Assembly: GCF_003046625.1 (NCBI RefSeq)
Contig: NZ_QAAD01000001.1
Span: 124,001-188,000, forward strand
DNA length: 64,000 nt
Direction of reading: 5' to 3'
Source: Mangrovibacterium marinum
Lineage (GTDB): Bacteria > Bacteroidota > Bacteroidia > Bacteroidales > Prolixibacteraceae
Shown: positions 10,027 through 17,620 of the stretch, piece after piece
Numbering within the stretch: the stretch's first letter is position 1
Layout of the letters: every line of letters begins with the position of its first letter
Program-made: the position numbers and the translations under genes
The notes under the pieces: model-generated
Database searches by the model: none
What the model saw: only the letters and a program-made list of their open reading frames with translations
Told to the model about the DNA's origin: nothing

Positions 10027-11361
10027 ATGAAACTACATTTCAAAAAAATCATCTTAATGCTCGCTACCGGGATCATTGGCAGCCAAACGATTTCGGCACA
10101 GGACATTGTCCGGAAGTTTGACTTTGGAAGCGGAGCAGTGCACAGCGGCTTCACCGAGGTTAATGCTCAGTCAGTTTACACTCCTGAAAATGGATTCGGT
10201 ATTGTCAGTGCTTCACCGGTAAAAGCAGAAACGGGAGAAGGAGAATGCAATCTGACCAACGATTGGGTAACTTCCGACGCTCCGTTCTACTTCAAAATAG
10301 ACTTGCCGGAAGGACGTTACCGGATTACGGTGACATTGGGTAACTCGGAAGAAGCGACGGCTACAACCGTAAAAGCAGAGTCGCGTCGCCTGATGCTCGA
10401 AAATATTGAAACCCCAAAAGGTGAAGTGATCACGAAGACCTTTGTTGTCGATCTTCGTACGCCGCGCATTAACGACACGCTGGAGGTACATCGCAAAGCA
10501 CGCGAGATGACCTACCTGAACTGGGACAACAGCCTCACACTCGAATTCAACGGCCCAAAACCCTGCGTTTCATCCATCGTGATCGAAAGCGCCAATGGCC
10601 TGCGTGCCATTTTCCTCGCCGGCGACTCCACCGTTACCGATCAGGAAAACGAACCCTGGGCTTCCTGGGGGCAAATGTTTCCACGATTCTTGAAACCGGA
10701 GATCGTTGTTTGTAACTATGCTGAATCCGGCGAAACCCTGAAAGCTTTCCGCCGTGCAAACCGACTGGAGAAAATCATCAGCGTGATGAAGCCGGGTGAT
10801 TACCTGTTTATCGAATTTGCACACAACGACCAAAAACCGGGAGGCAACCATGTCGATCCGTTTACGACTTATCAGGAACAGATTCGCTTCTACATGAACG
10901 AAGCCCGCAAAAAAGGTGGTATTCCGGTACTGGTTACCTCAACCGCCAGAAGGGCTTTCGACGAAAACGGCAAAATCAAAAAAACCCTTTTGGAATATCC
11001 TGATGCCATGCGCCAATTAGCGAAAGAAGAAAATGTTGCCTTGGTTGACCTGAACGCGATGACAAAAGTGCTCTACGAAACTTTGGGCGTTGCAAATTCA
11101 ACTCATGCCTTTGTACACTATCCGGCAAACACATTCCCGGGACAGGATAAACCATTGGCCGACAACACCCACTTCAACCCTTATGGCGCGTACGAACTGG
11201 CCAAATGTGTGGTTCAAAGCATCATCGACCAAAAGCTGGAACTGGCAAACTATGTTGTCGACGACTTTGCAGGTTTTGATCCGGCCACGCCAGACGATTT
11301 CGAGAACTTCTTCTGGCCGCTGAGCCCGGCTGCCGATGTTATAAAACCCGACGGAAATTAG
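10027..11361 (+). CDS. CE12 rhamnogalacturonan acetylesterase with N-terminal beta-sandwich
   Basis: 444 residues with a type I signal peptide ending near ISAQ. Residues about 28-190 form a beta-sandwich of the malectin/CBM35-like kind (starting DIVRKFDFGSG), often attached to CE12. The SGNH hydrolase domain follows: FLAGDSTV (nucleophile Ser201), the WASWGQ glycine block, FAHNDQKPGG and the catalytic dyad DNTHFNP (Asp379/His382). It should deacetylate rhamnogalacturonan. It differs from the twin CE12 at 6518 in having the accessory domain and a soluble rather than lipid-anchored signal, so the two may act at different sites or on different acetyl positions (inference). Confidence 0.88.
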   Translation: MKLHFKKIILMLATGIIGSQTISAQDIVRKFDFGSGAVHSGFTEVNAQSVYTPENGFGIVSASPVKAETGEGECNLTNDWVTSDAPFYFKIDLPEGRYRITVTLGNSEEATATTVKAESRRLMLENIETPKGEVITKTFVVDLRTPRINDTLEVHRKAREMTYLNWDNSLTLEFNGPKPCVSSIVIESANGLRAIFLAGDSTVTDQENEPWASWGQMFPRFLKPEIVVCNYAESGETLKAFRRANRLEKIISVMKPGDYLFIEFAHNDQKPGGNHVDPFTTYQEQIRFYMNEARKKGGIPVLVTSTARRAFDENGKIKKTLLEYPDAMRQLAKEENVALVDLNAMTKVLYETLGVANSTHAFVHYPANTFPGQDKPLADNTHFNPYGAYELAKCVVQSIIDQKLELANYVVDDFAGFDPATPDDFENFFWPLSPAADVIKPDGN

Positions 11362-11403
11362 TAACTATGTATTCAGAAATAAATACTTAAACACAACTAG
11401 ACA

Positions 11404-12525
11404 ATGAAATCAAAAATTCTGGGCTTTGTAGCCCTCACAGCAGCGCTGATGTCGTGCCAACCGAAGGCCGAAACCTTCCCGACGAAGCAGGAAGTACTCA
11501 ATAAAATGGTACTAACCAACCAATACTTTATGGACAAATGGCCGGACACCGGCAAAAGTATTATCACCAATAAAGAACGTCCGAGTAACATCTGGACCCG
11601 TGCCGTTTACTATGAAGGTTTGATGGCGCTGTATTCAATTGATCCCGATCAAACTTTCCACGACTACGCTCTGTCGTGGGGTGAAAACCACAACTGGGGA
11701 CTGCGCGACGGCATTACCACCCGCAACGCCGACAACCAGTGCTGTGGCCAAACCTACATCGACCTGTATAACATCGAGCAGGATTCGGTTCGTATTCACG
11801 ACATCAAAGCGTCGATTGACTCGATGATGGTGACCGATAAAATTGACGACTGGGACTGGATTGACGCCATCCAGATGGCAATGCCTGTTTTTGCGCAGTT
11901 GACAAAACTGACTGGTGACACGGCATACTCAGAACGTGCCTACGACATGTATATGGACAGCAAAGTAACCCAAGGACTTTGGAATGCCGCCGACAGCCTG
12001 TGGTGGCGCGATGCCGATTTCCTGCCTCCGTACACCGAGCCCAACGGCGAAGATTGCTATTGGTCGCGTGGAAACGGCTGGGTTGTTGCAGCTTTGGTTC
12101 GTGTGATGGACCTTCTGCCAAACGATCCGCATCGCGACGAATACGAAACAACCTTATTGCAGATGCTGGAAGCCTTGACTCACCTGCAACGCGAAGACGG
12201 TTTCTGGAACTGCAGCCTGCACGATCCGGATCATTTTGGGGGCAAAGAAACAACCGGAACAGCTTTGTTTGTATACGGAATGGCCTGGGCGGTGAACAAC
12301 AACCTGGTTGATGCAGCCACCTACAAACCAATCATTCAAAAAGCATGGAATGCCATGGCGAAAGACGCAGTTCACGAAAACGGATTCCTGGGTTATGTAC
12401 AAGGAACCGGGAAAGAACCGAAAGACGGCCAACCGGTAACGTACACCAGCATGCCCGATTTTGAAGATTACGGCCTGGGTTGCTACCTGCTCGCCGGAAG
12501 CGAAGTGTACAAAATGGCAGAATAA
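11404..12525 (+). CDS. GH105 unsaturated rhamnogalacturonyl hydrolase
   Basis: 373 residues, lipoprotein signal with lipobox LMSC. The fold markers of GH105 (alpha/alpha)6 enzymes are visible: PSNIWTRAVYYEGLMAL near the N-terminus, WDWIDAIQMAMPVFAQL with the likely catalytic Asp154, CYWSRGNGWVVAALVRV, and the C-terminal DFEDYGLGCYLLAGSEVYKM. The length matches the family. The enzyme hydrates and releases the unsaturated galacturonyl residue that a PL11 lyase leaves on rhamnogalacturonan oligosaccharides, so it completes the step begun by the product of the gene at 8064. It is the last gene of the operon and is followed by a clear terminator. Confidence 0.92.
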   Translation: MKSKILGFVALTAALMSCQPKAETFPTKQEVLNKMVLTNQYFMDKWPDTGKSIITNKERPSNIWTRAVYYEGLMALYSIDPDQTFHDYALSWGENHNWGLRDGITTRNADNQCCGQTYIDLYNIEQDSVRIHDIKASIDSMMVTDKIDDWDWIDAIQMAMPVFAQLTKLTGDTAYSERAYDMYMDSKVTQGLWNAADSLWWRDADFLPPYTEPNGEDCYWSRGNGWVVAALVRVMDLLPNDPHRDEYETTLLQMLEALTHLQREDGFWNCSLHDPDHFGGKETTGTALFVYGMAWAVNNNLVDAATYKPIIQKAWNAMAKDAVHENGFLGYVQGTGKEPKDGQPVTYTSMPDFEDYGLGCYLLAGSEVYKMAE

Positions 12526-12543
12526 GAAATCGCCGGAATCCTT

Positions 12544-12595
12544 AAAAAAAGAGGGTGAAGAAGTGTTGATGGCAACATTTTTTCACCCTTTTTTC
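12544..12595 (+). terminator. Rho-independent terminator of the rhamnogalacturonan operon
   Basis: AGGGTGAA at 12552-12559 pairs with TTCACCCT at 12582-12589, flanked by an A-run before and a T-run after. It lies about 20 nt past the GH105 stop. Confidence 0.8.
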
Positions 12596-12664
12596 TGTGA
12601 AAGTCGATCTTCAGACTCGTCTAGGCCTGTTCTTATACTTCTACTTATGCTCAATGCCGGTATT

Positions 12665-12695
12665 TTGTCCTACCGGACGGGTTTTCATTTTTGTA
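12665..12695 (+). repeat. 31-bp inverted repeat, left copy
   Basis: This stretch is the exact reverse complement of 16135-16165 over 31 bases; the shared core contains CCTACCGGACGGG. The two copies bracket the GH95 gene at a distance of 3.5 kb. It directly precedes the long hairpin at 12731. I recognise no insertion-sequence gene between the copies. Confidence 0.85.
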
Positions 12696-12730
12696 CTGAC
12701 ACAAAAACGAAACAAAAAAGTCCAGGCTTA

Positions 12731-12846
12731 TTTTTATCTTCAGGTGTCAACTCCTGAAAGCTAAGTTCAGCCGGGTGATCTCCTCCTATCGTCGGAGCTT
12801 CCCGGTTTCACTATGCTTTCAGTTCGCCTCTCACCATCGATAAAAA
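12731..12846 (+). repeat. Nested long hairpin element (about 116 nt)
   Basis: Five pairs of complementary blocks nest one inside another: TTTTTATC (12731-12738) with GATAAAAA (12839-12846); GGTG (12743) with CACC (12832); CTGAAAGC (12754-12761) with GCTTTCAG (12815-12822); CCGGG (12771) with CCCGG (12801); CTCC (12780) with GGAG (12794). The element has no coding capacity of note. It could be a repetitive extragenic element or a structured leader; it lies about 200 nt upstream of the GH95 gene. Confidence 0.65.
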
Positions 12847-12991
12847 GTAGGCCGGAATCGCTTCGGGCATACATACTCATTTCTTACCACCAACGACCTT
12901 TTCCAATTCTCACCTTCTCTGCGGCCCCCTCTCAACGCCTTCAACAGTCTTCATCCCTGTTTAAAATTTCTCAGAATCATGAATGTTTTTT

Positions 12992-13022
12992 ATTGAAACA
13001 ACTTGCATTTACGCTATTTTTG
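12992..13022 (+). promoter_or_regulatory. Bacteroidota-type promoter of the GH95 gene
   Basis: A -33 element ATTG (12992-12995) and a -7 element TATTTTTG (13015-13022, matching TAnnTTTG) are 19 nt apart. The start codon is 24 nt further on. A promoter here is expected because a terminator separates this gene from the preceding operon. Confidence 0.6.
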
Positions 13023-13046
13023 GGTAAACGGAAATCAAAACTAATC

Positions 13047-15581
13047 ATGTTCAAAAAAACCTCCCTTTACCTTTTTCTCTTATTCGCACTTGCGGCCTGC
13101 CAAACCCCCGAAGCAGAAAAACCCGATTTGAAGCTTTGGTACAATCAACCCGCCGCCGGGTGGATGGAAGCCCTGCCCATTGGCAACGGCTCGCTGGGCG
13201 CCATGGTCTATGGCCGCACCGACACAGAGATCATCAAACTGAACCACGACGAATTTTGGGCCGGCGCTCCCCGCGACCTCACCAACCCGAATGCAGCGGG
13301 CGTTGCCGACCAGGTTGCGCAATTGGTTAAAGAACGGAAGTATGCCGAAGCCAACAAACTGATTCGAAAAATTCAAGGTCCTTACAGCGAACCCTACCAA
13401 CCTTTGGGCGACCTCAACCTGCAATTCGACCATAAAACCCCGCTGAATTATAAGCGCGAACTGAATATTTCCAACGCTTCTGCCAACCTGAGTTACGAAA
13501 ACAATGGCGTGACCTATACCCGCGAATTGCTATCCAGCTTTCCGGATCAGGTTATCGCCATCCACCTGACCGCTTCGGTTGCCGATTCGCTCAACTTCAA
13601 ACTAGGGTTGAAAAGCCTACTTCATTACCAGGTAAAAGCGGAAGGCGACGTTTACAAAATGCTTGTTAAAACCGATAAAGACATCCTCCCCAACTATCGG
13701 GCTCGCGACAACGAAGCCCGCGTGTACGACGGCTGGGATGGCGAAGGCATGTTTGCCCAGGTTGATGTCCGCGTGCTGGCTCACCATGCCGACCTGTCGG
13801 TTTCGGATGAAGGAATCCAGCTCACCAACGGAGAGGAAGCGCTTATTTTGATTTCAGCGGCGACCAGCTTCAACGGCCCGTTTAAATCACCGGCTTTCGA
13901 AGGAAAAGATTACGCCGCCATTGCCGACAGCATCCTGCATCACGCGGGACAATCGGACTGGAACAACCTGAAAAAGAATCACACTACCGACTACCAGTCG
14001 CTGTTCAACCGGGTGCAGCTCGATTTGGGACAGCTACCCGGCACCGACACCATCCCGACCGATCAGCGCCTGATTGCCTTTCACGAGAACGAAGATCCGG
14101 CCATGGTTTCCTTGCTGTTTCAATACGGCCGCTACCTGTTAATTTCAAGTTCGCGCCCCGGAACACAGGCCGCCAACCTGCAAGGAATCTGGAGCCGTTC
14201 GGTCCAGCCACCCTGGAACGCCAACTACACGCAGAACATCAATTTGGAAATGAATTACTGGCCGGCCGAGCTCACCAACCTGAGCGAACTGACTGATCCG
14301 TTGATGAACCTGATCCGAACCAATTCGGTGAAAGGTGAAGCCATCGCCAAATCCTACTATAACCTGGATGGCTGGTGCAGCCACCACAACGGCGATATTT
14401 GGGGACACTGCGCGCCGGTTGGAGACAACGGGCACGACGATCCCATGTGGGCCAACTGGCCAATGGGCGGCGTTTGGATGCTCAGCCACGCCTGGGAACA
14501 TTACGCTTTTACAGGCGACACCGCTTTCCTCGCCGACATGTATCCGCGCATGAAAGGTGCTGCCCGTTTCCTGATTGGTATGCTGGCTGAAAACGCTGAA
14601 GGTTTCCTGGAAACCCGATTCGGCACGTCGCCCGAAAACCAGTTCCACGATCCGGTGACCGGTGAGGCAGTGTCGGTTTGTGCCGGTCCGGCCAGCGACC
14701 TGGCCATGACCAATGAATTGCTGAATCACTGCCTCCTGGCAACAAAAATATTGAATACTGACCCCGAATTCAGGGCCGAACTGGATAGCCTGATTCCTCG
14801 TTTGCAGCCTTTCCGAGTAAATGATAAAGGCACCCTGATGGAGTGGAACGAGGACTTTGAGGAAATGGACCCACACCATCGTCACCTAAGCCATCTGTAC
14901 GGTTTCCACCCGGCCAACCAAATCAACCTGTGGGACACGCCGGAACTATTCACAGCAGTACAAAACTCGCTGCTTCGACGCGGCGACGAGGCAACGGGCT
15001 GGTCGATGGGTTGGAAAACCAATATGTGGGCCCGCATGCTCGATGGCAATCACGCCTTGAAAATCGTCAACAACTTGTTTACTCCAATGGATTTCGGCCC
15101 AAAACGGGAAGGGCATGGCGGTGGCCTCTACAAGAACATGCTCGATGCCCACCCGCCTTTCCAAATCGACGGCAACTTCGGTGTTACGGCAGGTATTGCC
15201 GAAATGCTGCTGCAAAGCCATGCCGGAGCCATTCATCTGCTGCCCGCACTGCCCGACCAATGGCCTGCCGGTTCTGTTAGCGGATTGAAAGCCCGCGGTG
15301 GTTTTACAGTCGACCTGAGTTGGAAAGATGGGAAACTGACTTCAGCAACAATTCATTCTGCACTGGGTGGAAAATGCCTCATCCGTTCGGAGTGGCCGCT
15401 GGATCTACCCGAAGCCAGTGCTGACGCAGAGCCCAACCCGTTGATGATGCCCACAGCAGTAGCAGCCCCCGAAGTCGTCGGCACACCCGACCTTCAACCC
15501 CAAAACAAAAAGAAATATCACCGGTATTTGATCGAAATTCCCCAAGGTGGAAAGCAAGAAATAAGACCGATAAGCAATTGA
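13047..15581 (+). CDS. GH95 family alpha-L-fucosidase (or alpha-L-galactosidase), lipoprotein
   Basis: 844 residues from ATG 13047, chosen because it begins a lipoprotein signal (lipobox ALAAC) just after a promoter; the frame is open upstream but that part has no signal character. GH95 hallmarks are present in order: [28 protein letters not shown] at the N-terminus, NLQGIWS and [12 protein letters not shown], then ENQFHDP, and [20 protein letters not shown] with its acidic/histidine cluster, and the closing [18 protein letters not shown]. The family cleaves alpha-1,2-linked L-fucose or L-galactose at glycan ends; both sugars occur in pectin rhamnogalacturonan II and hemicellulose. It has its own promoter, so it may respond to a separate signal from the upstream operon. 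Confidence 0.9.
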   Translation: MFKKTSLYLFLLFALAACQTPEAEKPDLKLWYNQPAAGWMEALPIGNGSLGAMVYGRTDTEIIKLNHDEFWAGAPRDLTNPNAAGVADQVAQLVKERKYAEANKLIRKIQGPYSEPYQPLGDLNLQFDHKTPLNYKRELNISNASANLSYENNGVTYTRELLSSFPDQVIAIHLTASVADSLNFKLGLKSLLHYQVKAEGDVYKMLVKTDKDILPNYRARDNEARVYDGWDGEGMFAQVDVRVLAHHADLSVSDEGIQLTNGEEALILISAATSFNGPFKSPAFEGKDYAAIADSILHHAGQSDWNNLKKNHTTDYQSLFNRVQLDLGQLPGTDTIPTDQRLIAFHENEDPAMVSLLFQYGRYLLISSSRPGTQAANLQGIWSRSVQPPWNANYTQNINLEMNYWPAELTNLSELTDPLMNLIRTNSVKGEAIAKSYYNLDGWCSHHNGDIWGHCAPVGDNGHDDPMWANWPMGGVWMLSHAWEHYAFTGDTAFLADMYPRMKGAARFLIGMLAENAEGFLETRFGTSPENQFHDPVTGEAVSVCAGPASDLAMTNELLNHCLLATKILNTDPEFRAELDSLIPRLQPFRVNDKGTLMEWNEDFEEMDPHHRHLSHLYGFHPANQINLWDTPELFTAVQNSLLRRGDEATGWSMGWKTNMWARMLDGNHALKIVNNLFTPMDFGPKREGHGGGLYKNMLDAHPPFQIDGNFGVTAGIAEMLLQSHAGAIHLLPALPDQWPAGSVSGLKARGGFTVDLSWKDGKLTSATIHSALGGKCLIRSEWPLDLPEASADAEPNPLMMPTAVAAPEVVGTPDLQPQNKKKYHRYLIEIPQGGKQEIRPISN

Positions 15582-15714
15582 TTTGAGCTTCCATTCGTTC
15601 GCCTTTTCAATTGTCTATCGCATTAATCCTTGGAATTTCAGCGTTTCGCGTAAGGTGCATGCTGAAAAACAGGTGGCATTAGATCATCGGACTGATGATG
15701 CGAATTGCTGTTTC

Positions 15715-15822
15715 GGGAAGCCGTCATTAAATGATAACGGGCCCACCAACCGCTGGGGAAGCCGTCATTAAATGATAACGAGCCCACCTGCCGTTGGGGA
15801 AGCCATCATTAAATGATAATGC
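15715..15822 (+). repeat. 41-bp tandem repeat, two and a half copies
   Basis: Units start at 15715, 15756 and 15797, each opening with GGGAAGCC(G/A)TCATTAAATGATAA; the third breaks off after about 26 bases. Copies differ at a few positions only. Each contains the short inverted arms TCAT/ATGA. No coding function is apparent. Confidence 0.85.
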
Positions 15823-15935
15823 CATCAACAAGAAAGAAGGTCTTCTGATCAATCAGGAAAAGTCGGGAGGCGGTTGGCCTGGTTTTATCGAGGCCGAAAA
15901 TCAAACGAAAAGCTTTCTGCAATCCCAGAGGGATG

Positions 15936-16045
15936 TAATTTGGGTAGCTTAACGACGACCGGGGGAATCTTGGTGTTGCCTTTGGTGCGACCCAAATTAT
16001 ACCGTTTTACAGGCTAATTTATACTCTGAAATAGGACGGTATAAT
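15936..16045 (+). repeat. Two overlapping, mutually exclusive hairpins
   Basis: TAATTTGGGT (15936-15945) is perfectly complementary to ACCCAAATTA (15990-15999). ATTATACCGT (15996-16005) is perfectly complementary to ACGGTATAAT (16036-16045). The two 10-bp stems share bases 15996-15999 and so cannot both form at once. The sequence lies in the non-coding gap 15582-16430 between convergent gene clusters; I see no gene in that gap. Confidence 0.6.
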
Positions 16046-16134
16046 GCCGATAGACTGAAAAAGGAGCATTGAAACGAAGTGATTGGATGCGACACTTTTG
16101 AAGCTAATCGGTATTGAATGGCTAAAGCCATTGC

Positions 16135-16165
16135 TACAAAAATGAAAACCCGTCCGGTAGGACAA
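16135..16165 (-). repeat. 31-bp inverted repeat, right copy
   Basis: Exact reverse complement of 12665-12695. The nested hairpin seen next to the left copy is not repeated here, so only the 31-bp core is shared. Confidence 0.85.
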
Positions 16166-16293
16166 GGTTCCTATTTGATCAAAAGTAGAAATAGAAAAAG
16201 CAGTCGGATTGAAACAAGACTCACCAACAAAAGTTTGCGACAGGATGAGCCTTTGCTCCAGGTTCGAGCTGAATCGCCATTCAAAGCATCCCC

Positions 16294-16314
16294 GATGCGG
16301 TTAAAAACCGCATC
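16294..16314 (+). repeat. Short perfect hairpin
   Basis: GATGCGGTT (16294-16302) and AACCGCATC (16306-16314) form a perfect 9-bp stem with a 3-nt loop. It is only about 20 nt from the terminator at 16333 and may add to it. Confidence 0.5.
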
Positions 16315-16332
16315 ACCCGAAGAAACGATCAT

Positions 16333-16367
16333 AAAAAAAGCGGATGATTCTGGTCATCCGCTTTTTT
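16333..16367 (-). terminator. Bidirectional terminator at the end of the N-glycan operon
   Basis: GCGGATGA and TCATCCGC form the stem, with an A-run on one side and a T-run on the other, so it can stop transcripts from either direction. It is about 65 nt beyond the stop of the GH18 gene and serves the convergent minus-strand operon. Confidence 0.8.
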
Positions 16368-16430
16368 GCGCTTCACGATAGTACGTTATACCGTTCTGGT
16401 TCAGTGTGGAATTTAGCCTGCAAAATGGTA

Positions 16431-17561
16431 TTACTTGCCAAATTCTGCGTTTATGCTGTTGAGCAACTCTTGGTTGTGGTCCAGACTATACTCCCAGAAC
16501 ATGGCGCCGCCCAAGCCTTTTTCTTTGATAAAAGCGACTTTTTGCGCTACATCAGCCGGTGTTTCCCACGAAATGAAGATGCTGTCTTCCGCATTCCATA
16601 AGTAAGATGCTTTGGCCGATTCGTCGTACCGTTTTTCGTATTTGCCCGACTGTAATTTTTCAACAATATCGCGGTAGGCAACAATCATTCCGGTAGCCAT
16701 GGCTGGTTGGTACAGTCCACCATTTTCGGGATTTACTTTTTCCCATTCTCTTCCGTAGAACGGAATTCCCATGACGAGCTTTTCAGCTGGCACTCCGGCT
16801 TTCAGGTGTCGTTCAATCGCTTCCAAGCCGCTGTTACCACCAAATTTTTCCTGATCAGACGGGAATAAATTGGCATGATGCCCGGTTTGATAATGCCAGC
16901 CATGATAGTAATCGTAACACATCACGTTGATGAAATCGAGGTATTCCTGAGCTTTTCCCAGCTCGGTGTGATCGATATAAGCCTGATCGGCTCCGGTGGC
17001 GATGGTTAGCAGATAATGTGTGTTGTCCTGTTTGCCTTGTTCGTCGAGTGCCCGGCGAATTTCGGCCAGCAGCAAGGTGAAATTCCCTTTGTCCGACAGG
17101 CGGAAAGCGTTGTCTTCGGCTCGTTGCCCGGGGTATTCCCAGTCCAGATCAACGCCGTCGAAACCATGCTTTTTCATCAGTTGCACACAAGCCGCAGCAA
17201 AGGTTTTTCGCGATGCCTCGAAAGCAGCCACGTGCGAGAATTGGTCAGACCAAACCCAGCCGCCCACCGAGTACAATACTTTCAGATTCGGGTTGGTTTG
17301 TTTCAGCGCCATCAGTTTGGCAATTTTCAGCGAATCGGTGTCCAGCTCAAACTGTACGCCACCGTTTTTCATATTGATGTTCGCAAATGCGTAATTAATA
17401 TGTGTCAGCTTGTTGGCGTCGACCTGTGCCGGATCAAAGTTCTCGTATCCCGCTACATAACCAACTATTTTATATTCTTTATTTGCCGGAGCCGGGGTTT
17501 CGGTTTTGGGTGAACAGGCAACCAACACCGAAATCAGTAAAATAAAAATTGAAACTCTCAT
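16431..17561 (-). CDS. GH18 chitinase-like glycoside hydrolase, lipoprotein
   Basis: 376 residues with lipobox LVAC (Cys16). A GH18 TIM barrel fills the rest: KIVGYVAGYENF at the start, the SVGGW strand, then the catalytic DxxDxDxE motif as DGVDLDWE with acid Glu142, and the terminal strand GGAMFWEYSLD. The YPG after the motif and the KLVMGIPFYGREW block are those of chitinases rather than of the EndoF/EndoH subgroup. Placed last in an operon of mannosidases, it may act on the chitobiose core of N-glycans, or on chitin (both inferred). It starts about 60 nt after the GH92 stop. Confidence 0.85.
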   Translation of the reverse strand: MRVSIFILLISVLVACSPKTETPAPANKEYKIVGYVAGYENFDPAQVDANKLTHINYAFANINMKNGGVQFELDTDSLKIAKLMALKQTNPNLKVLYSVGGWVWSDQFSHVAAFEASRKTFAAACVQLMKKHGFDGVDLDWEYPGQRAEDNAFRLSDKGNFTLLLAEIRRALDEQGKQDNTHYLLTIATGADQAYIDHTELGKAQEYLDFINVMCYDYYHGWHYQTGHHANLFPSDQEKFGGNSGLEAIERHLKAGVPAEKLVMGIPFYGREWEKVNPENGGLYQPAMATGMIVAYRDIVEKLQSGKYEKRYDESAKASYLWNAEDSIFISWETPADVAQKVAFIKEKGLGGAMFWEYSLDHNQELLNSINAEFGK

Positions 17562-17620
17562 TGCTATATCTTTTAGTTATCAGCGATCGGACGACCCAGA
17601 GTCATCCGATCACTAAAGTT

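Noticed and set aside
12813-13046. N-terminal extension of the GH95 frame by 78 codons
   Set aside because: It would put the lipoprotein signal inside the protein and begins within the long hairpin; the promoter at 12992-13022 is inside it.
14145-14885. Minus-strand 246-codon frame opposite the GH95 gene
   Set aside because: Antisense shadow of conserved GH95 motifs, no promoter or homology.
16431-17561. GH18 protein as a typical EndoF/EndoH endoglycosidase
   Set aside because: The WEYPG after the catalytic motif and the MGIPFYGREW block fit the chitinase branch better, although the operon suggests N-glycans.
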